From NCBI GenBank assembly GCA_014155875.1, contig JACEFZ010011670.1:124001-188000 (forward strand): a stretch of 64,000 nucleotides of DNA, read 5' to 3'. Positions 54,471 to 64,000 of the stretch are shown piece by piece. How positions within the stretch are numbered: the first letter of the stretch is position 1; each line of letters opens with the position of its first letter. The notes under the pieces are model-generated. The model searched no databases, had not been told where the DNA came from, and saw only the letters and a program-made list of their open reading frames with translations. This DNA is from Cepaea nemoralis (lineage: Eukaryota > Mollusca > Gastropoda > Stylommatophora > Helicidae). A program made the translations under genes and the position numbers.

Positions 54471-55439
54471 AGGAAAAACGCACTTCCCTCCCAGGAGGTA
54501 CGAAGAAAATTAGGTAATTAATCTCTTATTTAGTCGTATCTTTCCTGTGTCCACTTTGTCAGCTTTCGTCGTGGGATGCTCTTGTTGATAACCCCTAGTT
54601 GTAGAATCTGCTAGCTGTTTCATGTCCCCATCGATTGTCCCTCATTGATCCGACGTCCATTACCATACCATGTCTCCATAGATCCCTCTCAGTGAGCAGT
54701 TCTGCAAGCCAAATGCTCATAATTCTGTACCATTGAATTTGCCAGAGGCAACCCAGTTGCTACAGACAAAGCAGCCATGTCAATATTGACTCACTGACAT
54801 GAGTTTTATGCATGTTTAAAATTGCTGGCGTCTAATGAAAGTGTTTGTGGAAGACCGACATTCATTCAAACATGCACACGCACACAAACAACAACTTGCT
54901 TTCAGAAACTCTTGTGCGACCAACCCGCGCGGTAACGGTGCGGGAAATGCTGTTGACAGTTGTACATCACGTGGTCACGGTTAGTGTGCTGTTGCCAAAG
55001 ATCACGTCTGTGCCACATGGATCAGTACTTCACTCACTTTACATAGATCAATCACATTAGGAGAATGGGAGCACAGTGCATGAATGTCGTAGCACTGCGA
55101 GAATCCAATTATGGATATACCAGAATCACGCATGCTGTACTTGTATGTGAGAGGCGGGATAAGGGTATCCCCTATCAAAGGAGGAGTCAGGTGCCTCCTT
55201 CTCTTCGTTAGCCTATGAGGCACCTTTGGGTAAGGTAGAGAACCCGTTTATCCTCTCACCCCCCCCCCCCCTCCTGATCAAGGAAAAGTGAAACTATGCG
55301 TGCAGGCGGTGGATAGATCTGGAGAGCAGCTGACAGGTAGTAGTAGATTATGGTGTGAAGTTTCACGACGGCAGGCAAAGGATCTCTTTACAAAGATAAA
55401 TGGATACGGTTATCGACAAGACTAGTCAATTGCTAATGG
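54471..55439. other. Unique DNA, no gene supported
   Basis: Contains a C-run at 55259-55271 and a 9-bp inverted repeat AGGTGCCTC/GAGGCACCT at about 55190-55226. No exon with credible borders. Confidence 0.35.
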
Positions 55440-55660
55440 GGGATAAACAGCAATGGCAGACTGCCTTCTTTACATATGCCTAGAAGGTCGTGATTCGTCA
55501 GATGAAACAGAAACGGCGTTAATGGGAGCTCCATAGAGCAGCCTGGTCCGGTAGGATATCGAGGCACGAGTACAGAGATGATCCAAGGTGATCTGGTGAA
55601 ATGACCAACTATGACCTCCCACGTTTATCAGCGTGGCACATGATGATGATGATACACCCG
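55440..55660 (+). mobile_element. LINE 3' end, fifth family
   Basis: AGATGATCCAAGGTGATCTG, GACCTCCCACGTTTATCAGC and GTGGCACATGATGATGATG match the end of 49580-49680. Confidence 0.65.
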
Positions 55661-55671
55661 TGTCTGTGTGT

Positions 55672-55676
<5 letters not shown>

Positions 55677-55710
<34 letters not shown>
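55677..55710. repeat. (GT)n microsatellite
   Basis: About 16 GT dinucleotides between a LINE tail and a SINE head. Confidence 0.95.
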
Positions 55711-55711
<1 letters not shown>

Positions 55712-55868
55712 AAGCTGAGGTGGCGTAGCGGCCAGACGGTCTTCAGCCGTACCAGTGATCTTGAGCTCGATCCTCCCAGAGCGGTTTGCAATGTTACAAT
55801 GGAGCCGGTGTCCCAGGTCGACCCTAACCTGTATACCTGGATAAGTCTGGGTTTGACTCCAACCTCAC
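55711..55868 (+). mobile_element. SINE-D, tRNA-derived
   Basis: A box GAGGTGGCGTAGCGGCCAGA, then CAGCCGTACCAGTGATCTTG and a B box GAGCTCGATCCTC, giving a full-length tRNA-like head of the Ser/Leu A-box type. Body: CCGGTGTCCCAGGTCGACC and GGATAAGTCTGGGTTTGACT. Its last bases, CACCAGCCATTGAGTGCC, start the 19-bp array. Confidence 0.75.
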
Positions 55869-56832
55869 CAGCCATTGAGTGCCACATCAGCCATTGAGTA
55901 CCACATCAGCCATTGAGTGCCACATCAGCCATTGAGTGCCAAGTCAGCCATTGAGTACCACATCAGCCATTGAGTACCACATCAGCCATTGAGTGCCAAG
56001 TCAGCCATTGAGTACCACATCAGCCATTGAGTACCACATCAGCCATTGAGTGCCAAGTCAGCCATTGAGTACCACATCAGCCATTGAGTACCACATCAGC
56101 CATTGAGTGCCACATCAGCCATTGAGTGCCACATCAGCCATTGAGTACCACATCAGCCATTGAGTGCCACATCAGCCATTGAGTGCCAAGTCAGCCATTG
56201 AGTACCACATCAGCCATTGAGTGCCACATCAGCCATTGAGTGCCAAGTCAGCCATTGAGTACCACATCAGCCATTGAGTACCACATCAGCCATTGAGTGC
56301 CAAGTCAGCCATTGAGTACCACATCAGCCATTGAGTACCACATCAGCCATTGAGTGCCAAGTCAGCCATTGAGTACCACATCAGCCATTGAGTGCCACAT
56401 CAGCCATTGAGTGCCACATCAGCCATTGAGTACCACATCAGCCATTGAGTGCCACATCAGCCATTGAGTACCACATCAGCCATTGAGTACCACATCAGCC
56501 ATTGAGTACCACATCAGCCATTGAGTACCACATCAGCCATTGAGTACCACATCAGCCATTGAGTGCCAAGTCAGCCATTGAGTGCCACATCAGCCATTGA
56601 GTACCACATCAGCCATTGAGTACCACATCAGCCATTGAGTACCACATCAGCCATTGAGTACCACATCAGCCATTGAGTGCCACATCAGCCATTGAGTACC
56701 ACATCAGCCATTGAGTGCCACATCAGTCATTGAGTGCCACATCAGCCATTGAGTACCACATCAGCCATTGAGTGCCACATCAGCCATTGAGTACCACATC
56801 AGCCATTGAGTGCCAAGTCAGCCATTGAGTGC
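55869..56832. repeat. 19-bp minisatellite, about 50 copies
   Basis: AGCCATTGAGTACCACATC with ACC/GCC and CACATC/CAAGTC variants, nearly free of other change. Trimer-like pattern (GCC-AAG, ACC-ACA, ACC-ACA) repeats in the left half, an early higher-order structure. Confidence 0.97.
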
Positions 56833-57115
56833 CCCTGGGTCTGTACAATACGGGTCTAGCACCATATGTCCCCTCCGTGACGAAGGGGTAACGGACGCGG
56901 TTCATGATCCCGCATACCTGCGTTCGAAACACAGCTGCGCGGGTTTTGGCAGCAGACCGCGTTGCGCTGTTTTTCTTTTTAACGAAATGATATGGGTGCC
57001 GGTAGTTCAGAAAGCAATGGCAAACTACTGAACGTAAAGTTGCCAAGACATCAAAAACAGCAAAAAATGCTGGTGTTGACGGCAAACGTTCTGTAAAGGA
57101 TATACTTGTACAACT
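56833..57115 (+). mobile_element. SINE-E copy, plus orientation
   Basis: Head with GACGAAGGGGTAACGGACGC and TGCGTTCGAAACACAG (B box), body TTTTGGCAGCAGACCGCGTT and GAAAGCAATGGCAAACTACT, end CAACGTTCTG-like then AAAGGATATAC. Same family as 34278, 48884 and 62325 in reverse. Confidence 0.8.
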
Positions 57116-57496
57116 AACTTTAACCGTATTTCTAAGGGCCTTAAATGTGCAAAAAAGGACCTTCACTTTGACAAAGACAAGTTTATACAAATAACGTTTG
57201 TGGGTGGGTTGTCTGATTTTGACCTGCAGCCTTGGAAGTGGCGCATTTCCCCAAGGGTTTCCATGTCCAAAAGTCCATGGATTCTAACTTGAGGAACGTA
57301 TACACGGTTCCTATTAGGTTTTCGCCCTCATCCGAGAAGGCTTAACGCTCGAGCTACTACTCCAGGATCGGGGGTAGGGGGGATTGGGGTGTACCGACCT
57401 TTTCCACCATTCCAGACTGGAAGAAAGCAGATGTGCAAGAGATGGGGGAAGATGTATCTTCCAAGCCAGTACTCTGCTGTATGTTCACTGCACACG
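57116..57496. other. Unique DNA, nothing supported
   Basis: A tRNA-like TAGTAGCTCGAGCGTTAAGC can be read on the minus strand at 57342-57365, without a B box. Confidence 0.35.
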
Positions 57497-58295
57497 CGGA
57501 TAACTGCATGTGGACATCAATCTCCTACAATATAACACACGGATAACTGCATGTGGACATCAATCTCCTACAATAGATAACACACGGATAACTGCATGTG
57601 GACATCAATCTTCTACAATATAACACACGCGGATAACTGCATGTGGACATCAATCTCCTACAATAGATAACACACGGATAACTGCATGTGGACATCAATC
57701 TCCTACAATATAACACACGGATAACTGCATGTGGACATCAATCTCCTACAATAGAACACACGGATAACTGCATGTGGACATCAATCTCCTACAATATAAC
57801 ACACGGATAACTGCATGTGGACATCAATCTCCTACAATAGAACACACACGGATAACTGCATGTGGACATCAATCTCCTACAATATAACACACGGATAACT
57901 GCATGTGGACATCAATCTCCTACAATATAACACACGGATAACTGCATGTGGACATCAATCTCCTACAATAGATAACACACGGATAACTGCATGTGGACAT
58001 CAATCTCCTACAATAGATAACACACGGATAACTGCATGTGGACATCAATCTCCTACAATAGATAACACACGGATAACTGCATGTGGACATCAATCTCCTA
58101 CAATAGATAACACACGGATAACTGCATGTGGACATCAATCTCCTACAATAGAACACACGGATAACTGCATGTGGACATCAATCTCCTACAATAGATAACA
58201 CACGGATAACTGCATGTGGACATCAATCTCCTACAATAGATAACACACGGATAACCTGCATGTGGACATCAATATCCTACAATAGATAACACAAA
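57497..58295. repeat. 42-45-bp minisatellite, about 18 copies
   Basis: ACACGGATAACTGCATGTGG, ACATCAATCTCCTACAATAG, ATAAC. Units end in ATAGATAAC (45), ATATAAC or ATAGAAC (42), the 45-bp type dominating the right half. Being multiples of three, both unit types keep frames open. Confidence 0.96.
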
Positions 58296-59150
58296 GAGAC
58301 CTTCAATACTAACCTCACCAGAGTTCCCAAACTCTGTAGCAGCGGCATGTGGTATACACACAGTGATCCTCTCCTGGGTTACGATCCTCGCGCAATGTGC
58401 TTAGTTCCGAGACTGGAGGGCGTGCAGAGGAAGTGATAATATACAATGCTGACTAGGACTGGAGGCGACCAGACAAACCGTACCTCTAGCTTGTACGCGC
58501 AACAACACACATTTGATGTAGAAGTTCGCGCAATCCAGATAGCAACAGAGAAATGACTGAACATCAGTCATGATTCACAACCTCAGGAGTTACTAACAGT
58601 TCTTGAGGTACTTCAGCGCATAAAGTTGCCAGAACTACAGACATTACTGTCGGAACTAAGCAGTCGGTATAAGGTCACCACAGAATGGACTGTTGGTCCA
58701 ACTAACACAGGCTTTCTATCATACAAACCAGTATCAGTTCTACAGAGTCACTACCCAAACTCTGTCCGTCTGTCCACCAGTCACTACTCCGTATGAGGGA
58801 ACATCACGCTTCGATTCAGGATCTGCTCGTAGTGCAGCTCTCTCATTCTCTGAATCATCAGTAATAATATCTGTTTCAGCATCACTATAATATTCGGCTG
58901 TAGGAATATCTTCTCCATAACTTGAATTCTGACAGCTAATATTCCTACAACCATTTGGGAATTAGTTTCCTGTCTATAGCTGAAGAACTTGACATGGCAC
59001 TACCTCTATTTACAATCATACTATTCCTTTCCTTAATACTTTTCTTCATTGGCTTTCTTTCGTTCTTGGTCCTCGTCTGTCCATCTTTCCTTAACTTCAA
59101 TCTTGTCTCCTTAGTCAAATGAGTTGGTTTTGACTGAGTTCTCTATTAAG
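58296..59150. other. Mostly unique DNA downstream of the 59.2-kb ORF
   Basis: On the minus strand a frame without ATG at about 58770-58930 reads YYSDAETDIITDDSENERAA and ADPESKRDVPSYGVV, an acidic stretch with natural codon variety. It could be a second, overlapping frame of the same unit as the 59151-59780 ORF. Not assigned. Confidence 0.3.
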
Positions 59151-59780
59151 TCAGTTTGACTTCCCTTTGTTATCTTGCTGACTGGTTGTACCTGAGTCTG
59201 CTGTACTACTTTCTATCGTATTACTTGCCTGCGTCTGTGTCTCTCGGTTTCTTTTCTTTACTAATAACGTCGTCTTCTTTTCCTGTCTACTAGTCACATT
59301 CGCAACCATTTTAGGATTAGTCTGTATTTTATTTACAGGTTCAACTCTGTCTCTTACACCTGAGTTTAGATATTGTCTTTGCCTTTTCTCTAACCAGTCG
59401 TCACGTCTTTTTCTAGCAGTTGCACTGTGAGAGGGCCAGTCCCATGATTTCCTTGAAATGTTTCTCTCACGCCCATTTTTGTATTTATAACTACTATACC
59501 AGTCCGACCTTTCACTATTTCGTCTGTTCTCACCGTCTTTTACTCTATATAGATCAGGCCTTGGTTCGTCATAACCATATTGTCTTCTGTCTTTATTAAG
59601 CAATGGCTGTCTCCTGTTATTCTTTCCTACTCCATTACAGTCTACCTTAAATCTATAAGGGTCTTTTCTAGTCGTTCTGTTCTTCAACGTTTCCAGAAAA
59701 TTCTCTACTTCCGTAATTGACACCTTTAATTCCCCTAACCATGTACTAACACGTTGTAACTCCCCACTCAAGTAATTCAT
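59151..59780 (-). CDS. Unrecognised 209-residue basic ORF
   Basis: Starts at ATG 59780 on the minus strand and ends at TGA... in the 59151 region. The product opens MNYLSGELQRVSTWLGELKV, a possible short helix or coiled coil, then is rich in Arg, Lys, Asn, Asp and Tyr (NRRQPLLNKDRRQYGYDEPR, ARKRRDDWLEKRQRQYL) and ends with a Thr/Ser/Gln-rich tail. No Cys knuckle, no enzyme motif, no membrane segment. Such a basic, low-order protein fits the first ORF of a retroelement, or a nucleic-acid-binding host protein. No other copy is in the window. It is not a simple repeat, so the frame of 630 bp is unlikely by chance. Confidence 0.4.
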   Translation of the reverse strand: MNYLSGELQRVSTWLGELKVSITEVENFLETLKNRTTRKDPYRFKVDCNGVGKNNRRQPLLNKDRRQYGYDEPRPDLYRVKDGENRRNSERSDWYSSYKYKNGRERNISRKSWDWPSHSATARKRRDDWLEKRQRQYLNSGVRDRVEPVNKIQTNPKMVANVTSRQEKKTTLLVKKRNRETQTQASNTIESSTADSGTTSQQDNKGKSN

Positions 59781-59950
59781 ATTTCTTCCTTTTTAAATAT
59801 CTATCAACCTGAAACAACCTTTCTACTTCTTCTTCTGCATATTCTTGAACTCAGCCGAAATTATGCCTGTTTCTCCACTGTGCTGTGATGGACCTGTGCT
59901 AAGGTGTCCTGTTCCGCCATGCTGAAATATACTTAAACAAAGCAAGCAAA
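59781..59950. other. Unique DNA upstream of the 59.2-kb ORF
   Basis: No promoter element could be assigned. Confidence 0.3.
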
Positions 59951-60125
59951 GAACCACACAATTTCAATTTCTTAATTTAAGGAATACACTCACTTGTTTT
60001 GTAAAACTACAGTTAGTTTCTAGGTTTGGGAACCACACAATTTCAACTTCTTAATTTAAGGAATACACTCACTTGTTTTGTAAAACTACAGTTAGTTTCT
60101 AGGTTTGGGAACCACACAATTTTTA
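59951..60125. repeat. 79-bp tandem duplication, 2.2 copies
   Basis: GAACCACACAATTTCAATTT starts at 59951, 60030 and (partial) 60109. The two full copies differ at one or two bases. Upstream of the minus-strand ORF at 59780. Confidence 0.93.
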
Positions 60126-60454
60126 CCCTGATTTTGTTTCCTGACTCAAGCACGTACTTTCTTCGACTCGGCGTCAGATTTCGTTCGATCACCAGGAGCC
60201 TGTGTCAGCTGAAAATCAGTCGCGGAGTTCAGGTAGCAGAGTTCAGGTAGTCTGTCTCTTCCCCCAGGTAATTTCGTCACTTCTCTAGGGATGCCGGGAT
60301 AATCTTCAACCCCTGGTCGGGTCCCATCTGAGATTTGTAGCCTTTGTTTTCACCCCGGGTGGGGTACATCATCGACGTCTTGAGATAGCGACAACGTAGG
60401 TGGCTGGCGATTTGAAATTAGCAAAACTCAGGCCATGGTAAGCCCTTTTTTTGA
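60126..60454. other. Unique DNA, nothing recognised
   Basis: Contains a short duplication GGAGTTCAGGTAGCAGAGTT. No gene seen. Confidence 0.35.
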
Positions 60455-60900
60455 AACGCTAGAGTTCAGACAACGGCTATGACCAGCCCCTTGATAACGC
60501 TGAAGTTCAGACAACGGCCATGACAAGCCCTTTGATAACGCCAAAGTTCAGACAACGGCTATGACCAGCCCCTTGATAACGCTGAAGTTCAGACAACGGC
60601 CATGACAAGCCCTTTGATAACGCCAAAGTTCAGACAACGGCCATGACAAGCCCTTTGATAACGCCAAAGTTCAGACAACGGCTATGTTGAGGCTCTTGAG
60701 GTATAAATTTGCGAAGGAGCGGTTATGACAAGCCTCTGGAGTTGTACTATGCAGAGCGACGGCTCTACCAAGCCTCTTGAGTTGTACAATGAAAAGCAAC
60801 GGCTATATCAGGCCTCTTGAGTTGTACTATGCAAAGCGACGGCTCTACCAAGCCTCTTGAGTTGTACAATGAAAAGCAACGGCTATATCAAGCCTCTGTA
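60455..60900. repeat. 40-41-bp composite minisatellite, about 10 copies
   Basis: Left subtype (to 60690): AGTTCAGACAACGGCNATGA then CNAGCCCTTTGATAACGCN. Right subtype (60720-60896): GAGTTGTACTATGCAAAGCG, ACGGCTCTACCAAGCCTCTT. Both share the ACGGCTATNNCAAGCC core, so they are two branches of one repeat. Confidence 0.9.
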
Positions 60901-61402
60901 ACAGCCTTACAGAGGACCACCCCTGGGCGGGCTTTCGGCCTCTGTATTTGCAGATTACTGAATTTTACTGGGCAGGCATCACTTCACTGGTTGTTCCACC
61001 ACGTGCCGAAACTGTTTCTAGGAGTTAATTGACCGGAGCATGGAACAATAACAAGCGGTTCCCGACTTTGATAAAAACCTCGAACAGACAGTAGCTCCTT
61101 TTAAAACTGACTCGAGAAAACGTCTGTTCTAAATACCTTTTTTTAGGCAGTCTGGTCTGGATCCTTTGAAGGTTTCCTAGTACTTCGGATTGCGTCCGCG
61201 ACGGCCAAATCCAGTATCCTGGTCACGGCACCATTTCGAGTCCTATACCAGTGTACAAGAACTCGAAGGCATGTTGTTTTTGTTGATATAAAGTTTATTT
61301 GCACAAGATGACAATCGGCTTCTCGTCTCGTCAAAAAGACTGATGTTAACCTCCTCTCAAGTCAAAGGCCGGATCTTAACTGCCCTTGCCAACCCAATAC
61401 GT
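60901..61402. other. Unique DNA, no gene supported
   Basis: A 63-codon minus frame at 61143-61334 has natural codon variety but no motif. Confidence 0.3.
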
Positions 61403-61448
61403 CACGATTGAGCATCTCTCTCCCTTTCACTCTCGATGCTCAATCGTG
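61403..61448. repeat. Perfect 14-bp inverted repeat (hairpin)
   Basis: CACGATTGAGCATC at 61403-61416 and GATGCTCAATCGTG at 61435-61448, with an 18-base pyrimidine-rich loop. Stable as RNA or DNA hairpin. Role unknown. Confidence 0.9.
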
Positions 61449-61496
61449 CTGTATCTGTTTCCCACTAGATTCTAATAATACCCCAGTACTCCTCCC

Positions 61497-61514
61497 TTAC
61501 TGTTACAACAGTAA
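61497..61514. repeat. 8-bp inverted repeat TTACTGTT/AACAGTAA
   Basis: Two-base centre. It borders the GACA-rich tract that follows. Confidence 0.85.
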
Positions 61515-61680
61515 TAGATAAATACGGACAGACAGAGATAAATAGACAGAAGAATAGACAGCATACAGACAAACAGAAATACCGACAGACAGATAAATAT
61601 ACAGACAAACAGAAATACCGACAGACAGATAAATATACAGACAAAAATAAAGACAGCAAAGACAGAGAGAAATACGAATA
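61515..61680. repeat. GACA-rich tract with 36-bp duplication
   Basis: AGACAAACAGAAATACCGAC then AGACAGATAAATATAC repeated twice at 61573-61645. Confidence 0.88.
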
Positions 61681-61910
61681 GACAGAGAAAGAACGAACGA
61701 ACGATCCAACGAATGAACGAACTTTATTTTCAAAGGGTCACAAATTGGACACGCAGGCCCGTCTAACATTCGACCCTTGCAGTCACTGTTCTTTCGCATT
61801 ACCTATATATCTATTGTGTATGTTACATTCACATGAAAAAAAAAAACATTGTCAAATGGAAGTTGTGAACACAAACAATGCATATCATGTCATGAGACAG
61901 GCAGACAGGC
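61681..61910 (-). mobile_element. LINE 3' UTR, fourth family
   Basis: GAACGAACTTTATTTTCAAA (AATAAAGT on the minus strand) and GGACACGCAGGCCCGTCTAA match 47100-47170. The rest (TGTATGTTACATTCACAT, AACAATGCAT) matches 63790-63870. Confidence 0.65.
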
Positions 61911-61926
61911 AGGCAGGCAGGCAGGC
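61905..61926. repeat. (GGCA)n microsatellite
   Basis: About five GGCA units after GACAGGCAGACA. Confidence 0.9.
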
Positions 61927-62061
61927 GTAAATACAAACATATATACTTGCATTCATACTTACAGCATTTACACACCACCCACTCAATAACATACGAATAC
62001 ACTCCCTCGCATAAACATATACTCTCATAATCACAAACTCTAGACAGATAAATATACAGAC

Positions 62062-62324
62062 ATCATCATCATCAAGTGCCCTGCCAGCTGGCGGGCGTAG
62101 GCGTTCATGGCTCTCCACAGATCTCGGTCTTTTGTGTTCTGGATCAACTCTGCTGATGATATCCCTCCATGCCACCGTCTCAATCCATCCAGCATCATTT
62201 CTCTTGGTCTGCCTCTGCCTCTCTTTCCCTCGATTTTTTCCAGTTGTCACGATGTTCACTAATGCCTCACTTCTCTTCAGATGACCAAAGAAAGATGTAT
62301 GTCTTTTTCTTAATTTTTTTGTTC
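62062..62324 (-). mobile_element. LINE-1fam 3' end, right part of a nested pair
   Basis: On the minus strand: TTTCTTTGGTCATCTGAAGA, GCATTAGTGAACATCGTGAC, AACTGGAAAAAATCGAGGG, AATGATGCTGGATGGATTGA, GATCTGTGGAGAGCCATGAA, GCCAGCTGGCAGGGCACTTG and (ATG)n. It is a single-copy reference for the site that became the 19-bp array at 12.5 kb. Confidence 0.82.
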
Positions 62325-62560
62325 GCATATCCTTTACAGGACATCGCTGTTAACATCAGCATCTTTCAGCTGTATGTTGATTTCTCGGCAAGATTACGCT
62401 CTGTAGTTTGCCATTGCTTTCTGAGCGACCGGCTCACATACCCCGTAAGTTATCGTCGCGGAGAGAACCGCCACCGATTCTCACACACGTCACGTTACTC
62501 ACGAACGTATACGGGATTACGGAGAAAGTCGCTAACTCCTAGGCCAGGGAGACCGGCAAA
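62325..62560 (-). mobile_element. SINE-E inserted in LINE-1fam
   Basis: GCATATCCTTTACAGGACATC, TTTGCCATTGCTTTCTGAGC, GACCGGCTCACATACC and TACGGGATTACGGAG. It splits the LINE. A short A-tail lies at the 62310-62324 side on the minus strand. Flanks GTCTTTTTCTTA and GTCTCTCTGTCTTA may be an imperfect target duplication. Confidence 0.72.
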
Positions 62561-62750
62561 GTCTCTCTGTCTTATAGTTGTATATAATGTTCTAGTTTCA
62601 TTAGCCTCTTTCAGGCTGTCGTTATTCTCTGGCAGTCCTAGGAAGTCGCAACATTTTCAGGAACCACATCTCTGTTGCTTCTAATTTCTTCTTAATTTGT
62701 TCATTTACATTCCAAGATTCACTGCCATACAGCAATAAATATTTACAAAC
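62561..62750 (-). mobile_element. LINE-1fam, left part of the nested pair
   Basis: Minus strand: TGCTGTATGGCAGTGAATCT, AAATGAACAAATTAAGAAG, GAGATGTGGTTCCTGAAAAT and AACTAGAACATTATATACAA, collinear with 12290-12470. Confidence 0.8.
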
Positions 62751-63629
62751 AGCAAAGCTAAAATACATAAAGACAATCAGAAAAACAGATGGACAAACAG
62801 ACGGACACCACTAAATACTCCCGAGCAAGATACAAATCAGGTTGTTTTGTTATTGAGACCCCTGTCGTGAGCATCCTGTAGATCTTCATATCGACCCAGC
62901 CTATGATTGGTACCAGGAAATATCCTGACAGTAAAGGCGGCCGCTGTATTATTGAACACATCAGATATGGAGTGTCCGCTGGTCTGTACAATATGGCGCC
63001 AGAACCATTTACCAAATACCCCCAAAGCGTGTTGGAAGAGTCCTTGATCTACTTTACTTATAACACCAGAGAGAACGCCACTGTGCACCCCACCTCAAAC
63101 ATACGTCAACAAATGCACACTCAACAAAACACGGAGGCCAAATATCGCCAGAGACAATCCATACGTGACGTGGACTCAGGCCTCAGGTGGGTATTTACTC
63201 AAAGCTGTCCTTACGTCTGTTATTTCCCTGTGCGATTGGTATCGATCTGTATCGATCTCCTCGTGAGCCCGGCCTTTGTCGTGGTTGGGTGCTGTAGACA
63301 GTTGAAGACTATGGATCGGTTGTGCCAACCATCCCCAGGATCAATCGTCGGCTTGAGACAATGGACAGCTGAGTGGCCGATGCCAGGTCTGTTTGGTTTG
63401 TGTGTGAGTCACATTATGCCGTGTTGACGGGGTCCGGCCTAGTTTCTTGCTGTGTTTGACAGCCCGCGGTGCTGAGCTTTGCTTGGGTGGGTTCTGCTGG
63501 TACATGCCATATTGGCAGGTGTGTCATTGGGGGATGGAAGTGACTGCAGTGTGGCCAGGTGTGGACAGATTGATAGATGCCTGGTCGGACAGGTAAACAG
63601 ACGGACATGCCGCTGAGATCCATACGCAC

Positions 63630-63632
<3 letters not shown>
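62751..63632. other. Unique DNA; a 174-codon plus frame of unclear status
   Basis: A plus-strand frame at 62903-63427 reads, for example, EPFTKYPQSVLEESLIYFTY and LRWVFTQSCPYVCYFPVRL; a minus frame overlaps it at 62837-63088 with comparable quality. No domain or convincing splice site discriminates them, so neither is called. Confidence 0.3.
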
Positions 63633-63700
<68 letters not shown>

Positions 63701-63742
63701 AAGACAGAGAGACAGAGAGACAGAGAAAGAGAGTGAGAGAGA
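63633..63742. repeat. (GA)n microsatellite
   Basis: More than 30 GA dinucleotides, then GACAGAGA blocks. Confidence 0.97.
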
Positions 63743-63774
63743 AGGCGAGGACAAACGATCGAACATGTTATTTT

Positions 63775-63900
63775 CAAAAGTATTTCGTTCATCAATATCA
63801 ATTATGTATGTTAAATTCACATTGGAAAAATGTGTCAAACGAATGCTGTGAAAATAAACAATGCATTTTATCATTTTATTAGATAGGCAGACAGGCAAAC
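63775..63900 (-). mobile_element. LINE 3' UTR scrap, fourth family
   Basis: TTATGTATGTTAAATTCACA, GTGTCAAACGAATG and AAACAATGCATTTTATCA align with 61805-61895. The tract to the window edge is CA/GACA-rich simple sequence. Confidence 0.55.
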
Positions 63901-64000
63901 AGACACATACACATACGTACACTAAGACAATCAAATATTCATAAATACACACATAATACACATACACACGTTCATACATTTACACATACACACATCATTT

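Noticed and set aside
55711..55790. Functional tRNA gene
   Set aside because: A and B boxes are present, but there is no closed acceptor stem and the sequence continues as a SINE body.
57905..58198. Repeat protein from the 45-bp array
   Set aside because: Unit length is a multiple of three, so it is open by construction on both strands.
62837..63427. Overlapping plus and minus frames near the right end
   Set aside because: Neither has a motif, splice support or clear codon bias over the other.

Overview
The window looks like non-coding-rich nuclear DNA from an animal. Introns with GT-AG borders, tRNA-derived SINEs, several families of LINE ends, a Ty3/Gypsy-type LTR element and a mariner fragment all point to a metazoan. 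The mix of very many minisatellites with RTE-like LINE ends tailed by (ATG)n suggests a lophotrochozoan, perhaps a mollusc, but that is inference. No bacterial operon, CRISPR array, rRNA gene or intact tRNA gene was seen. Adding up the array coordinates below, about 21 kb (one third) is tandem repeat with units of 12-79 bp, plus several kb of microsatellite.

Layout. 1-5.2 kb: a 32-bp array carrying a splice-donor-like motif in every unit, then 15-, 22-, 58-61- and 38-bp arrays and SINE pieces. 5.2-11.8 kb: mostly unique AT-rich DNA with 35-bp and 45-bp arrays. 11.8-16.8 kb: a LINE 3' end split by a 4.1-kb, 19-bp-unit array that matches the LINE's own coding sequence. 17-20.8 kb: SINEs, a decayed LINE RNase H domain and small arrays. 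20.9-24.7 kb: the best gene in the window, two phase-matched coding exons (111 + 182 residues) with late-domain-like PSAP and PPSY motifs; its 2.9-kb intron is filled with (CAT)n, a SINE, a LINE fragment and two arrays. 25.3-33.4 kb: a 21-bp array interrupted by a 7.07-kb LTR retrotransposon on the minus strand (LTRs of 1733 and 1731 bp, PBS, PPT, broken gag and protease, integrase ends, no reverse transcriptase). 33.4-44 kb: LINE, SINE and mariner remnants, short arrays, and long CA and GA/GACA tracts. 44-48.2 kb: a homogeneous 50-bp array beside an old degenerate version of the same unit, then 43-bp and 28-bp arrays. 48.2-58.3 kb: inverted LINE ends around a SINE, then 31-bp, 34-bp (with higher-order structure), 19-bp and 45-bp arrays, several starting at SINE ends. 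58.3-64 kb: one unrecognised basic ORF, short arrays, a perfect 14-bp hairpin, and a LINE with a nested SINE.

The main pattern is that arrays repeatedly start at, or inside, retroelement ends. Two cases are supported by direct comparison of the array unit with another copy of the same element in the window: the 19-bp array from the LINE coding region and the 34-bp array from a SINE tail. Others (18, 19, 40 bp) are adjacent to or inside SINEs. Most long open frames in the window are frames through arrays and are not called as genes. Two short candidate exons (41.6 kb plus, 46.4 kb minus) and a small TATA-preceded ORF (35.2 kb minus) are listed with low confidence.
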